Positions 1-11,564 of a stretch of DNA of 64,000 nucleotides are shown one piece after another. How positions within the stretch are numbered: the first letter of the stretch is position 1; every line of letters begins with the position of its first letter. The notes beneath the pieces were generated by a model that saw nothing but the letters and a program-made list of their open reading frames with translations, had not been told where the DNA came from and did no database searches. This DNA is from Neodiprion pinetum. Lineage: Eukaryota > Arthropoda > Insecta > Hymenoptera > Diprionidae. Position numbers and translations under genes: made by a program. The stretch covers positions 32,795,026 through 32,859,025 of the forward strand of contig NC_060234.1 of NCBI RefSeq assembly GCF_021155775.2, read 5' to 3'.

Positions 1-613
1 GATGTAAATCAGCGCCGCACTCAAGAGTCCGTCCCACTGAAGAACTGAAGTATATTACACCGATGTGGATTTATGTAAAGAGACCACCGTGGATTTCTTA
101 CCACGAAGATTCAATTGTAAAAAAATTAATTGATTTGACCCTGAATCACAATGCGTGCAGATTTTATTGTCAGATCTATACAGTACTTTCTCAGTTCTCT
201 TCCGATTACGGAGCAGTGTAATACACAACAAAAATCTAGGCATAGCTTGAAGCGAAATAACTTTTCTACTTCGTTTCTTCTAGAATGGAGAGTCATTTGC
301 GTAAGAAGCAATAAGTGCACCGTGTCAAACCGGATACGGTAAGATCAGACCAAAATAGCCCTGAGTGCAACGCTCTCCCCTTGCTTAAGCTGAAGGAACA
401 AAGTAATCAACATCAAACCACAGATTTTACTATTACCCCAGCTGCTTGGTGAAGGAGTAAAAATTCAATCCTAGATGCGGTGATGTTTGATCAGGTACCT
501 ACTACAGTACTTACAGCGACTTTTGAGAAGCAACGTGTCAAAAATCCAAAAGACCGTGGCATTGCGTTATAGTAATACAAAAATAATCTCTCGGTTTCTT
601 GAAAAGTTAAGCG
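1..613. other. Non-coding stretch before the first candidate ORF
   Basis: Only short, overlapping open frames on both strands, none with recognisable protein sequence. I see no tRNA-like, repeat or transposon structure here. Confidence 0.5.
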
Positions 614-886
614 ATGGATCCCACGTCCGTGGCGGAGCCTGCAGAGGACTTCTATACGGAGGTGTGCAAGGAACCCGAGCCACTTCAAGCTAATGTCACA
701 CGGCTAGGGAAGAAGGCGCAGGTGCAGATTCATGATTCGTTCGCGAGGTCGATTAAAATACCAACGTTCGTGGTTTTAAATAACAATAGGCCAGAGGTTT
801 TAGCTCTAAACATCTCTGTCGGGATGTATTGTTCGCCTGTGGAGATGGCAAAAGGAGCTATAAGTCATTACACGTCAAGATGTTGA
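614..886 (+). CDS. Unassigned 90-residue ORF, possible single exon or gene fragment
   Basis: The ORF starts at ATG 614 in a fair initiation context (G at -3, G at +4) and stops with TGA at 884-886. The composition looks protein-like: acidic start (EPAEDFYTEVCKEPEP), then a mixed segment around residues 30-60 with RSIKIPTFVVLNNNRPE, then a hydrophobic stretch VLALNISVGMYCSPVEM. I do not recognise the family. There is no signal peptide or membrane helix. No clear splice donor follows, and no neighbouring exon was identified on this strand. It could be a small gene, the coding part of a truncated gene or retrocopy, or a chance ORF. Function unknown. Confidence 0.3.
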   Translation: MDPTSVAEPAEDFYTEVCKEPEPLQANVTRLGKKAQVQIHDSFARSIKIPTFVVLNNNRPEVLALNISVGMYCSPVEMAKGAISHYTSRC

Positions 887-3800
887 TTATGATCTCCATT
901 GTAGCCACCGTGTCGTGAGCATTGTTCGCGAACCACAGAGCCACCTGTATACCTAGACTTTGCTGTCTCAAACCTAGGCTTCGGTACGTTTCATTCCGCT
1001 GTACAGCTGTATTCGCAACCGAGATTTCTGTGCGCTAGAAAGCCGATCCTAGCTGCTTCCATCTGCACAGCACTGTGCACCATATCTACGCCCAGGTGGC
1101 CCACGCTACATATCGATCTAGAAAACACAGATTGAATGCAGCATCCTGAATCTGAAAGGCTTTCTCACGATACGTTTGTAATAAAATTCCGGGACCTTTT
1201 TTAGTAAGAGAGGTAAAGCTAGTCCTTCGAGCATTGGCATTTAAAGGGTGTATGAGAAGGAGGAAGAAGGGCCAGTGATCGAACACTGAATTTTGTATCC
1301 CAAACGAAAGAGCTTTTTATGTAGAATTCAAAAGAATCGACTATAAGCGCAAATTATTCGAGTACAGTAAATTTTTCCCCATTCTTTATTATTGGTCCAT
1401 ACTAATATGGGCTTCAAGAGCCCAGCCAATGATCGTCAAAGTAACGATGTCTTTGACGATTAAAAAGTTTGCGAACTTAAGGAATAATATGTAGATATGT
1501 ATAATTAGAGGAATAATAAAATGAAAAATATTCTAATGTCGACAGATGAAGACTGAAGGGTTTGGAAACTGAAATGGTCATCATGGCCTTATGCCGGTTA
1601 CCTAATCACTTACCAGATTACGCGCTATGCATTTATTGACAAAGCTGGATAATCACAGTCCATAATCAGTTCCTCAAATATCACAAGATTAAGAATCGCA
1701 CGAAGATCAGTTAGAACTTGGCTTGGAAATGAAATCGCACTGTCAGTAGGCAGCAAATGAACAGAGTCGTCCGACGGGAGGCCAGTTTCTCGTTCACGCG
1801 CCAGCGAGCGCAGATCCGCGAGCCACGACCGGCGCACTTGGTTATAGACTTTGTCTCTTCCTGTCCCTCGACATTGTCCCGAGCTCTCTCGATTCCCGAG
1901 ACTTCAGCTTCCACGTAAGAGTTTATGATATTTTCTGTTATTTTTGACACAAGGTTATGGTTTATGGTGCTCGATACTGCATGGAATCGAAGAAAGAGAA
2001 TCGGAGATACTTAGAGGGAGGAAAAAATATATTATTGTTCCACAGAATGTAATGCAACGGCCGAGAAAGAGAAAGAGGCAGAAATCATCGAAAAAATGAA
2101 AAAACAATATTGTGGGAAAGACGGTAAAATAGGAAAGAAGAAATGGGAACTAAACGGAGATCGGAGCTCAGTGAGCGGTCGATCTCAGATGGTGCCATAT
2201 TTCTTTTTTCCTCTCTTTCATTGAACAGAGATAGAGAATGCGACAACGGTGAGTAGCCAACATAGAGATTCCATTAGTTTATCCGTGTCAGTCGTGTGAT
2301 TTGGAATGAGAAATACGTGCGTTGCCGATTATGCTCAGCCCCGAACGGTACATCCTAAGCACAATATCTCACAGTGCAGGGGGCCGGTGCACCTACCATG
2401 TGTACCATCGGTGAAACGTAAGGTTTAGCCTGTATAAAAATATGAAAGCACTAATTCCAAGAGCAAGAAAATAACAAGGATCAACTACGAATTCAAGTGG
2501 AATAATCGAAATCGGGAGAGATAAAGAAGAGGAATCCTCGCAGTTTCTTTAGAGATTTTACTGAGGCTGGATTTGGGCTAAGTGATCACAAGTCATGTTT
2601 AACTTATTTGTTCGAGATGTTGTTTTGCTGTTGTTCGGTAGTCCGACCATTTCGTTGGCCGGCAGCAGGGCTCAAGTTACTTGGACAGGAATCCTTATCC
2701 TTATCTCGTCCCGCTTCCTATCTCGGATAATCGGGTCGACTCTCTTCTGGACTTCAAACACGATAACAATATCGCAACGTCAACAATCCTCCTGCTGTCG
2801 CATGTCCTGGTATCACTGTTCTCCATTCTTGTAATTTCGTCGATAAGGCCGCGCGTGTACCGCGATCGCGATCACATCTTGAGATGTTTATAACAGTTAT
2901 CGGATTTTACAGTTCCGCTATTTACCACCTATTCCCTGATTTTCTCTACACTCTATCCGTTTTCTAAGCCGGCGTTATGGCCCCGGGGCGATTGCACCAG
3001 GCAAGACCCTCGAAGCGCGATATTTCACGCTTAGTTAGCAGAACTCGAAAGTTTATACGATGGACCAAATAAGTTCTCCGGTGCAGATCGTTGTTCACCG
3101 CGTTACTCCTTGAAGTCAGCTCAAGCTCATAAAGCAAATCCAGCTTGTCGGATACGGGGAGAAAATTTATGCTCGAACTTTTCGAATGGTTGTTTATTTT
3201 CAGCACTTGTGGCACCCTCACGTGTCAAAACCGCAGGGCAAAACTATTTAATTGTAAAAGTAGATTCTTATCTGAATTCACATTCCAAGTAAATCTGACT
3301 TTGGAACGTGAAAGTTGACCAGTCTGTACGAAATATTTCACATTTTGATATTGGAATATGATTTATTTGATTTACACTTGTTTCTAGCGTCATATCGCTT
3401 ATTATTAACCACGCCTTTTGAGTCGGATCCCGATGAAAAATGTGTCGAAAATGTACCTAATCAACTAGAATGAAGTGGGTGGAGTGTTTTCGTCGGATTT
3501 TCAAAGCCAACAGTAATTTCGCGTCGGGTGTAATTCATGCAACTCAAGTTTCATTTCTATTTCTTAATTTGAACGGCACGCACTCTCGATCGGTTCATCC
3601 GTCTGTCCGTCGACTGCAGTGAGCGAGCAAGTTCTCGCGAAGGTTCGGGTACATCTTACGTGCATTTCAGTTCAAAGAACTCGTCGCCTGTTTCAATATT
3701 TATTGTGGGATACGTACAGGCGCCTAGAACGTTTTCTTACTCCGAACTAATGGAACAGAACGTACATGTAGTTTCGATGCAACGTTTGTCTTCGTTTAGA

Positions 3801-6800
3801 AATTACGCCGGGACCGTCCGGCTCTTGCCCTGCAGTACTTTCGTAATACAGCGCTTCCAACTTGCAGGAAAATAGAGTTTGCTTTACCACCGATGACTGA
3901 TCACACACAAGCTACCGATGGACCGAACGGACGGACGGACGGACGGACGGAAGGTATGACATCAAAGTCCAAACTACACTCAGCGATATATAATACATGA
4001 AAATGCGTATCTATGTACTCACCTATGTACACAAACGGGACTGATCAAGATACGGAATCTAGAGCGTATGGAAAATAGTGATTATTAATTACGATATACA
4101 TTTAATTCCGCAGATAAATATATGTATAAGAAGAAAAGCCGTACTCGGGTATCTTCACACTTATATACGTACAATCCGCTGTAGTAGACCCCGTGCATCA
4201 TCCAGATTGAATTAACACGTACTAGATGTATCGCTCGCATTCCACGTATATCAGAAGTTATAGATCACCGATTTAATTCTATAATGTCGCCTTGTGAAAG
4301 TTGTTCAATAAGCTTCACTTCGGAATTAAATTTGTATGGGTGCGCAACTCATTGATTCTTATCCAGGAAAATTTAGAGGGTACGTATACTGCTGGGTTAA
4401 TTTTTTTTACTAGCCAATATTCGTATACACGATTACGGAAATAATTACTGCTGCAAGAATCCATAAGGTAATTAACGAAAACGTGTTCAATAAATTGTAT
4501 ATTTATTCCGAAATTTTTTACGCCAAATGGGAGTACACTTTATCGACCAATAAAAACTAATTCGATTTCAGTGCTTTAAGGTAATGTATGTTTTAATATG
4601 AGTGAATCATTGGTCAGTGTCTCTGGGTAAAGCCAATTCTTCAAAAATCAATATTCGCCAAGTACGTTTACTCTCATGAACGGTTTTTGCAATGTTTCTT
4701 TGATGATGGTTCTTGAGCAAGAAGCATTCTTGGAATACTAAATATTTAGTGAAAACAAATATTGTGCTGTAAGACTCTAGAACGTTGTTCAATCAGTTCT
4801 ATTTCATGATACACAAGTTGAACAACGCAGGCGCCAACTTCACGCCTTATATATTAAGAGTTCTTGTGGCGAGACGGATATTCTTGGAAACTTGAATAAG
4901 TAGTGATTCGTAATATTGTCATGTACCCAAGACCCTTAGAAGTTGTCGGTTAATTCTATTACCTAATGCACAGGTTTAACGGAGCTGGTGCCCAGCTCTT
5001 TGCCTCGTTTTCGTGAAATAACGAAGGACAGCTCGAACTTTGTAACACTCAACTGTAATGCGGCTGTACCATTGAGATAAGATCGAAGAGACTCACGTTG
5101 AAGGTTTAAATTGGAAGATGTACGATTACTTGGTAGCCAGAAAGGATATGGTCGGAGTGCATGGCTCGGGCTCTCGTTCGGGCAATGCACCTCTGCCTGT
5201 ACCTGCGAATGCAAATAAGCTTTGGCGCCACGAAGGAACCTCCTCATGCACTGGGAAATGATTTTCATGGAAGTATATCATTTGTCTCACGCAAATGAAG
5301 TTAAGTAAACATTCTCAGTGTAATTGAATATTGCAGGCAAAGCTTCTGTGGTTTTTCAGCATCGGCATTGACTGACGCGAGACCTGATTGGAAATCTGGG
5401 TTGACAAATCAATTTCTTGCCTGTGTCAAACCCTCGTCAAATCTTTGCGGGTGCAAGGATTGTGATGATGAAACGACAATTAAGTGGAATAAATACAAGT
5501 ACTGGCATGACAATGCATTTCGCATAGTTGCGACAATATATATGATAGAGAATTAATCTCCGAGAATCCGTTGCATGATTTCATGTGGGTTAAGGTGAGA
5601 AACAAGTAATATGTGAAGTAGGAGCACTGTGTCAGCTTAAGATATTGAGCGTAAAATTGTGTTGCAGCTTTCTCAGAAAAAATTCTCCATTCGGTGAGGG
5701 TTCGAGAATACTCGGAGCAATCAGCCGCCAATCGATCATCAAACGTCAACGTGGTTCATCGCGCTCTGCTGATTTGCAGAACATCTTCGAACGAGTCACC
5801 GAGGCAGTCTTATCTTAACTACAGTGACACTGTCCGTTAGCGATTTCGTCCTGTCTCTTACAGGCGTGCGACGTCTCTGGATGGTTGACCGAATTGAAGA
5901 TTAAAGAAATCCGTGCTGCTGTGAGACTTAGTGATTCGGTAAAATTCTATTGAAAATGACATGCATGATTCGTAATCGATCTAATTATAGTCGTGAATGG
6001 ATTTAAAGTCTGCCACGAGAAACCATAACTAATAATAACAAAATACTTATGTAACGTGTATTCATTGGTGGACCAATAAGCTGAATAATGTTATGCAATC
6101 CCTGATATTCTCTAGACATTTAAAGCATTGTACATACATGCACGTACTGCATACACGCTAAAAAGTTTAATGACTAGTTACTAGAAGTGGTGGATATGCA
6201 TTTTATCAGGATTAAAGAACAGCAAGATTATTTAAATACGTAGGTATGGATGGAAATCATATTAGGTATAGATATCGTTTATGACGTGATGAGTGGACCA
6301 AATTGACTCGTATGAGCATAAATGTGGATAGTTTCCGGATAGTTACCAGAAGATGCCCTGCGGATTTGCCAGCTGTAATTCTCCGCTGCGTAGTCTAAGC
6401 AATTTAGCAAGCTAATTGTAAACCATATCAGTTCCGCTAGCGGTATGACGTCAAAATGACTAATACAAAAATCGCTCTTATGACATACAGGAAATTTCAT
6501 TCAAGCATTTATCATAACACCGATGTAATTGAATTAAAATGCTACAAAGGTTAACCTGAATATTTGATGACAATAGAAATGTATTCCACGAAAATCGATT
6601 TCTGAAGGATTTAAGAAATTTTGAAAGGATTGACAGTGTGAAACGTAAAATTGGTACCAAGGATAGACTGCCAGCTTCCTCGATCAGGTCACAGTAAAAT
6701 GTTGAATAATCCCCTCACAATACATGAAAAATGGTCTATACTAAGAACCGATTTTTCAGAAGGCAAAAAACGAAGTTTTACACAATTTTGAATATCTTGA

Positions 6801-7060
6801 AGATCGTAAGACTTCGAATGTTCTACGATGCGCCGATTTAAGGGAAATCAAATGAGTTCTAATGCGCTACCGAACGAAGATCCGTCCTTTTACAGAAAAA
6901 TAATAAATTCAATCCAGTCGTCATAATTGGATTTCTTATTATACATATTCATCAAGAAGCGAATACGAAATGATGCGTTCAGGCGGTTCAATATTATGTT
7001 GTGAACTGTTATATGAATATTTTTCATTTTCTGGTTGAAATAATGTACGAGCAAATAATA
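887..7060. other. Intergenic or intronic stretch without supported genes
   Basis: About 6.2 kb of AT-rich sequence with many short ORFs of 60-100 codons that overlap on opposite strands and show no recognisable domains. The only clear structure is the tetranucleotide run at 3929-3950. No RNA gene could be supported. Confidence 0.55.
3929..3950. repeat. (GGAC)n microsatellite
   Basis: Uninterrupted tetranucleotide repeat of about 5.5 units, read directly from the sequence. Confidence 0.9.
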
Positions 7061-7235
7061 AAATACGAGCAAAAAGTTTTATCATCCAACCGTCGCAGAA
7101 CGGCAGCGTTATTAGCTGACCCGTTAACTGAAGAATATATCTTTAGTCAAAGTTGACCATCGACGGGCCTAGCCGCTTGAATCGGCAAGAAAGATAACGT
7201 GCGTATTTCTTGTCTGAAATGTAGAAACTGAAATC

Positions 7236-7280
7236 ATTATACATCATATCATATCATCATACATCATATCATCATACATA
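7236..7280. repeat. ATCAT/ACATC microsatellite in copy A
   Basis: Irregular CATCATATCAT/CATCATACAT repeats. The equivalent tract is longer in the palindrome arms (12846-12919 and mirror 18924-18997) and in copy C (21712-21783). Confidence 0.85.
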
Positions 7281-7335
7281 GTATTAAAGTTTGAAACCAA
7301 AGTTTGAATGTTCGAACGTTCAGATTTTCAGAAAG

Positions 7336-7343
7336 TGACGTCA
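7336..7343. promoter_or_regulatory. TGACGTCA palindrome (CRE-like site)
   Basis: The exact 8-bp CRE/ATF consensus. The same site occurs at the matching position in the palindrome arms (12965-12972 and 18871-18878) and twice in copy C (21624-21631, 21651-21658). Binding is inference. Confidence 0.35.
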
Positions 7344-7486
7344 ACCAAATTTTTTTTTTTTTGTCGTAATCGATCTATAGTAATCGTCGACGACGGGAAT
7401 TCCTCAGTCTGGAAACAACCGCGCAGTTGAGCGGACGGATGAGAATCGCGCTCCGCAGATTTCGAGTACCGGGTTCTCAACCTCCT

Positions 7487-7670
7487 GGATCCTGCGCTCC
7501 GGGTCCGCTACCTTGTGAAACTCGAGTTCCAGGACGAGCGCTCCGTAGTTTCTATGCTCCAGGTCCGCTACCTGGTGAAACTCGATTTCAGGGAGAAGTG
7601 CTCCGTAGTTTATGCGCGCAAGCTCAACTACATGGTGAAACTAGACTTCCAGGACAAGCGCGACGTGGTT
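7487..7670 (+). repeat. 60-bp tandem repeat, about 3 copies, in copy A
   Basis: GCTCC-GGTCCGCTACC-GTGAAACTCG-TTCCAGG units recur every 60 bp (near 7497, 7557 and 7617). Because 60 is divisible by 3, they create an uninterrupted 89-codon frame (7427-7696) with a repeating APGPLPGETR-type motif. I treat that frame as a by-product, not a gene. The CTTCCAGGA-AAGCGCTCCGT part of the unit is shared with the 115-bp array inside the palindrome. Confidence 0.75.
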
Positions 7671-7878
7671 CCTGTTTCATATTTACAGTGAATTAATTCG
7701 ATTTATTTTTCGCACAAGCCCAAATTCAGGAGCTGTCAATGCGCTAATAATAATTATACAATTTTTTATAATTTTCTCATAATCTTCTTGGTGAAATGTG
7801 TCGATGAAAAAATTGTATTAATCCTTACGCAATACGTTTGATGTGTTCTAATACTGAAAATATTTATCAGTATACGAG

Positions 7879-9154
7879 GTATAACCCGAGGTGTTTAGCG
7901 CTGGTCGTTGGAGATGGTCTGAGCTGGACGAGGAGGAGGACGAGGAAGACGAGGAGAACAAGGTGGACGAGTGGGACGAGGATTTGCGCTCGGTGAGTTT
8001 AACACTTTTATACTATTTAATGTCAATTGTAATTATATTGTATCTAAAATTTTTCGAACTTGTCATGTTTACGATAAATTATTTCAATTCATTTTTCGCG
8101 CAAGCTTGAATTCAGTAGCTATAAATAGGCTAATAGAATTTATTATATAATTGATTAATTAATTAATTATAATAATCCTTACACTATATTGTTTATGTGT
8201 TCTTATACTGAAAACATTTATTACTGTTCTAGGTATAATCCGAGGTGGTTGACGGTGGTTAGAGGTGGTCGGAGGTGGTGAGGGGTGGTTGCGGGTGATC
8301 AAGGTGGACGAGGAGGAGAACGAGGGGGAGAAGAACGAGGAAGCGACGGAGAACGAGGATTTTTGTAGGGTGAGTACAACACTTTTATAATATTTAATTC
8401 CGATTGTAATTAGGTTTTACTTAAAAATTTTTAAACTTGGCATGTTTACAATAAATTGTTTCACTTCATTCTTCGAGCAAGCCCAAATTCGGTAGCTCTT
8501 AATGCGCTAATGAAAGTTCTATTACTTTTTATAATTTTCTCATAATTTTCTTAGTGAAGTCTGTCGATGAATGAATGGTATTAATCCTTACACAATATTT
8601 TTGAAGTCTTCTCATACTAAACATGTTTATTGGTATTCAAGACAACCCGAGGTAGTTAGCGGTGGTCGTTGGAAGTGGTTGGCGGTCGTTGGAGGTGGTC
8701 AGAGGTGGTTGCGGGTGATCGAGCGGGACAAGGAGGAAGACAAGGAGGAGATGGACGAAGTTTCATACATGGTGAGTGTAACATTTTTATAATATTTAGT
8801 GGCAATGTTGATTATATTTTATCTGAAATTTTGTAAGCTGGTCATGTTTACAATAAATTATTTTAATTCATTCATTCATTTCTTCGAGAAAGCACAAATT
8901 CAGTAGCTCTAAATGCGCTAATACGATTGATTGGTTTATTAATTTATCAATTGATTATATAAATCCTCACACAACACTTTTAATGTGATCTTATGCTGAG
9001 AATATTTATGACTGTTCATGGTATGACCTTAGGTGGTTATCGATGGATGTTGGAGGTGGTTGAAGGTGGTTGGAGATGTTCGGAGGTGAACGTGGAGGAG
9101 GTCGAGGAAGACGAGGAGAACAAGGTGGACCAGGAGGACGAGGATTTGTGCACT
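7879..9154 (+). repeat. Four exon-like GGTGGT/GAGGACGAGG cassettes with splice-like borders
   Basis: Cassettes lie at 7879-7992, 8233-8369, 8642-8771 and about 9021-9154, spaced about 355-410 bp. Each starts with a form of GTATAACCCGAGGTGGTT. Three of the four follow an AG. Each then runs through GGTGGTCGGAGGTGG and GAGGAGGAC repeats. All four end at GTGAGT. Between cassettes lies the AT-rich core. The layout resembles an exon duplicated with its flanking introns, but reading frames differ between cassettes and some contain stops, so I do not call a CDS. Confidence 0.7.
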
Positions 9155-9186
9155 GTGAGTATAACATTATAAAGTATTGAATAAAG

Positions 9187-9560
9187 TAGGAGTAGAAGTA
9201 GAAGTAAGAATAGGATCAGGAGAAGGAGTAGAATTAGGAGTAGGATCAGGAATAGGAGTAGGATCAAGAGTGGGAGTAGGAGTAGAATCAGGAGTAGGAG
9301 TAGAAGTAGGAGAAGGAGTCTAGCCTACCCTACCCTACCCCCTACTCTACCCTACCCTTCCCGCCCCTACCCACCTCCTATACTCCTACTTCTACTCCTT
9401 CTCCTGATTCTACTTCAATCTTACTCCTACTTCTACTACAACCTTACTCCAACTCCTGATCCTACTCCTATTCCTACTCTTGATCCTACTCCTATTCCTG
9501 ATCCTACTCCTAATTCTACTCCTACTCCTGATCTCACTCCTATTCCTACTGCTAATTCTG
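9187..9560. repeat. Inverted array of GGAGTA-type hexamers
   Basis: The left half (about 9187-9320) is purine-rich, built of GGAGTA, GGATCA and GAATCA hexamers. The right half (about 9385-9560) is the complementary pyrimidine array. Aligned segments (9261-9270 with 9477-9486) place the axis near 9373, over a spacer of CCCTA repeats. It can form a hairpin, and each half is also a purine/pyrimidine tract. Confidence 0.85.
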
Positions 9561-9660
9561 GATATTAATGTTACGGAATATATAGATTGCGTATCAAATT
9601 GAATCCCATATCGAAACGAACAATTCTTTTATTGTCATATTATAGCCAATTATAGTGGAT
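9553..9660 (+). repeat. End module homologous to inverted modules in both palindrome arms
   Basis: The stretch with ATTAATGTTACGGAATA and GAATCCCATATCGAAACGAA is a diverged match to 19508-19603 in the same orientation. It also matches 12240-12335 in the opposite orientation. It therefore marks one border of the composite repeat family. Confidence 0.7.
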
Positions 9661-10159
9661 TATCTAGTATGTTTTCTAGAAAATTATAAAATTTATAATT
9701 TGCATCACATGTTAATCATAAATGAATCATATATATATCAGTGTCGAACATGGACCGCGTATACTGACATTTATACTTTTTGGTCTCTGCATCATTATTA
9801 CATCTGATCTACTTTTATTCATGATCTATGTATGCATCATTCTTCTCTCGGATACCTATACTTTAATTGAATCACTGTTTTGCTACGAATTTTGAAAGAT
9901 ATTTATTCTCATTATCAATTTCTTGGAGGCCGACAAGTCGGTGAGTACACTCAGGCCAAGTACTGGCTTGGGCTTACCATTGCGAAGACTGTGTTACTCA
10001 GAAGTTGAATGCAGGCAGCATCATGTCGAAATCGGAAACTCTCTGATGTTCTGCAATAAGTTCTCAACTCTACCGTTGGAATACCTCACAGAGCAGTTTT
10101 CGGTTGTCACGTTAAAGCCCATGAGGGCGACTGTGTTTATATTCTTCATCCAATGGTGA
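9661..10159. other. Unassigned spacer between copy A and the satellite unit
   Basis: About 500 bp of unique-looking AT-rich sequence. I see no gene or repeat structure. Confidence 0.5.
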
Positions 10160-10672
10160 GGCTAACCCCTTTGTATTTTTGGCGAAAATTTCCGCGATTT
10201 TGAAAAGTGCCGGAATAAATTCTTTCATGCACAATTCCGTCGTGATTTTGCGAGAGAAATCGATTGAGCGCAGTCCCAATACGCTGCGATCAACGATTCT
10301 GAAGTAACAGCCCAAAAACGAGAACCTGTGTTTTCGACATTCTTCAGCAGGTAATTTTTTCCTCGTATCTTTTCTCCTGTGGATCCCACGCTCCTTTCGC
10401 TGCGTTTTCTGAGTTCCTGGGGGTCCAATTAGTCAGGAAAGGGTCGTACAAATCGAATCTGAGACCTGAAATTTTCGGTCGAAAAATAGAGAAAAAGTAA
10501 GGCTAACCCCTTTGCATTTTTGGCAAAAATTTTCCCGATTTTCAAAAGTGCTGGAATAAATTATTTGCGGCACTATTCTGACGTAATTTTGCGAGAGAAA
10601 TCGATTGAGCGCAGTCCCAAGACGCTGCGATCAACGCATCGAAAGTTACAGCCAAAAAACAAAACCTGTGAT
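10160..10672 (+). repeat. 341-bp satellite-like unit, 1.5 copies
   Basis: GGCTAACCCCTTTG starts at 10160 and again at 10501, giving a period of 341 bp. The second copy matches the first (diverged) up to about 10670 (AACCTGTG) and is cut off there. The left palindrome arm begins at 10673. The unit contains GAGAAATCGATTGAGCGCAG in both copies. No coding potential is visible. Confidence 0.85.
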
Positions 10673-10737
10673 TATATGAATCCTTACGTAATGTTTTTGA
10701 TGTGTTCTTATACTGAAAATGTTTACTGCTATTCCAG

Positions 10738-11560
10738 GTACAACCCGAGGTGGTTGACAGTGATTGTTGGAGGTGGTTGAATGTGGTCGGAGGTGGACGA
10801 GGAAGAGGACAAGGAAGACGTGGAGAACGAGGTTTTCTGCACGGTGAGTAAAACATTTTTATAATATTTGATGACAATTGTAATTATATTTTATCTAAAA
10901 TTTATTAAACTTTTCATGTATACAATAAATTATTTCAATTCATTTTTCGCGCTAGCCCAAATTCAGTAAGTATCGGTCCGCTAATGAAATTTTAATAATT
11001 TTTTATAATTTTCTCATAATCTTTTTAGTAACATGTATCAGTAAAAAAATTATATTAATCCTTACACCATATTTTTGATGTGTTCTAATACTGAGAATAT
11101 TCATTAGTATTCAAGGTATCTCCTGAGGTGGTTGGCGGTGGTCGTTGGAGGTGGTCGGCGGTGGTTGGAGGTGGTCGGAGGTGGACCTGGAGGAGGACGA
11201 GGATTTGTGCATGGTGAGTAACACATTTTCATAATATTTAATGGCAATTGTAATTATATTTCATTTAAATTTATTAAACTTATCATGCTTACAATAAATT
11301 ATTTCAATTCATTTTTCGTGCAGGCCCAAATTCACTATCTCTTAATGCGCTAATAAAAGTTCTATTTTATAATTTTCTCATAATCTTCTTGGTAAAGTCT
11401 GTCGATAAAAACATGATATTATTCCTTACACAATGTTTTTGATGTGTTCTTATACTAAAAATATTTATTACTATTCCAGGTATAACCCGAGGTGGGTAGC
11501 GGTGGTTGTTGGAGGTGGTTGGCGATTGTTGGAGGTGGTCGGAGGTGGACGAGGAGGAGG
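10738..11560 (+). repeat. Three exon-like cassettes at the outer end of the left arm
   Basis: Cassettes lie at 10738-10843 and 11116-11213, both followed by GTGAGT. A third starts at 11480 but lacks the donor-like end and runs into unrelated sequence (GAACGGAACTGAGTC). Upstream borders are CCAG, CAAG and CCAG. The first two stay open in at least one frame (Gly/Arg-rich), but coding use is unproven. Mirror copies lie at 21105-21000, 20727-20630 and 20363-20283. Confidence 0.7.
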
Positions 11561-11564
11561 ACGA

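Larger units (their letters stand above)
7061..9160 (+). repeat. Flanking copy A of the composite repeat element
   Basis: This block repeats, in diverged form, the order of modules seen inside the left palindrome arm. First comes a start module (7061-7200; compare 12664-12800) containing GTCGCAGAACGGCAGCG. Next is a CAT-type microsatellite, then a TGACGTCA site at 7336. Then come 60-bp tandem units ending in GTTTC-type sequence, followed by four exon-like GGTGGT cassettes alternating with an AT-rich core. The core carries an ACAATAAATTATTTCAATTC-type sequence. Homology to the palindrome arm is plain, but there are many substitutions, so this copy is older. There is no transposase or reverse transcriptase frame, so it is non-autonomous or satellite-like. 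Confidence 0.8.

Noticed and set aside
7427..7696. 89-codon ORF with repeating APGPLPGETR motif
   Set aside because: Produced by a 60-bp tandem repeat in a multi-copy element. Copies B and C do not keep the same intact frame.
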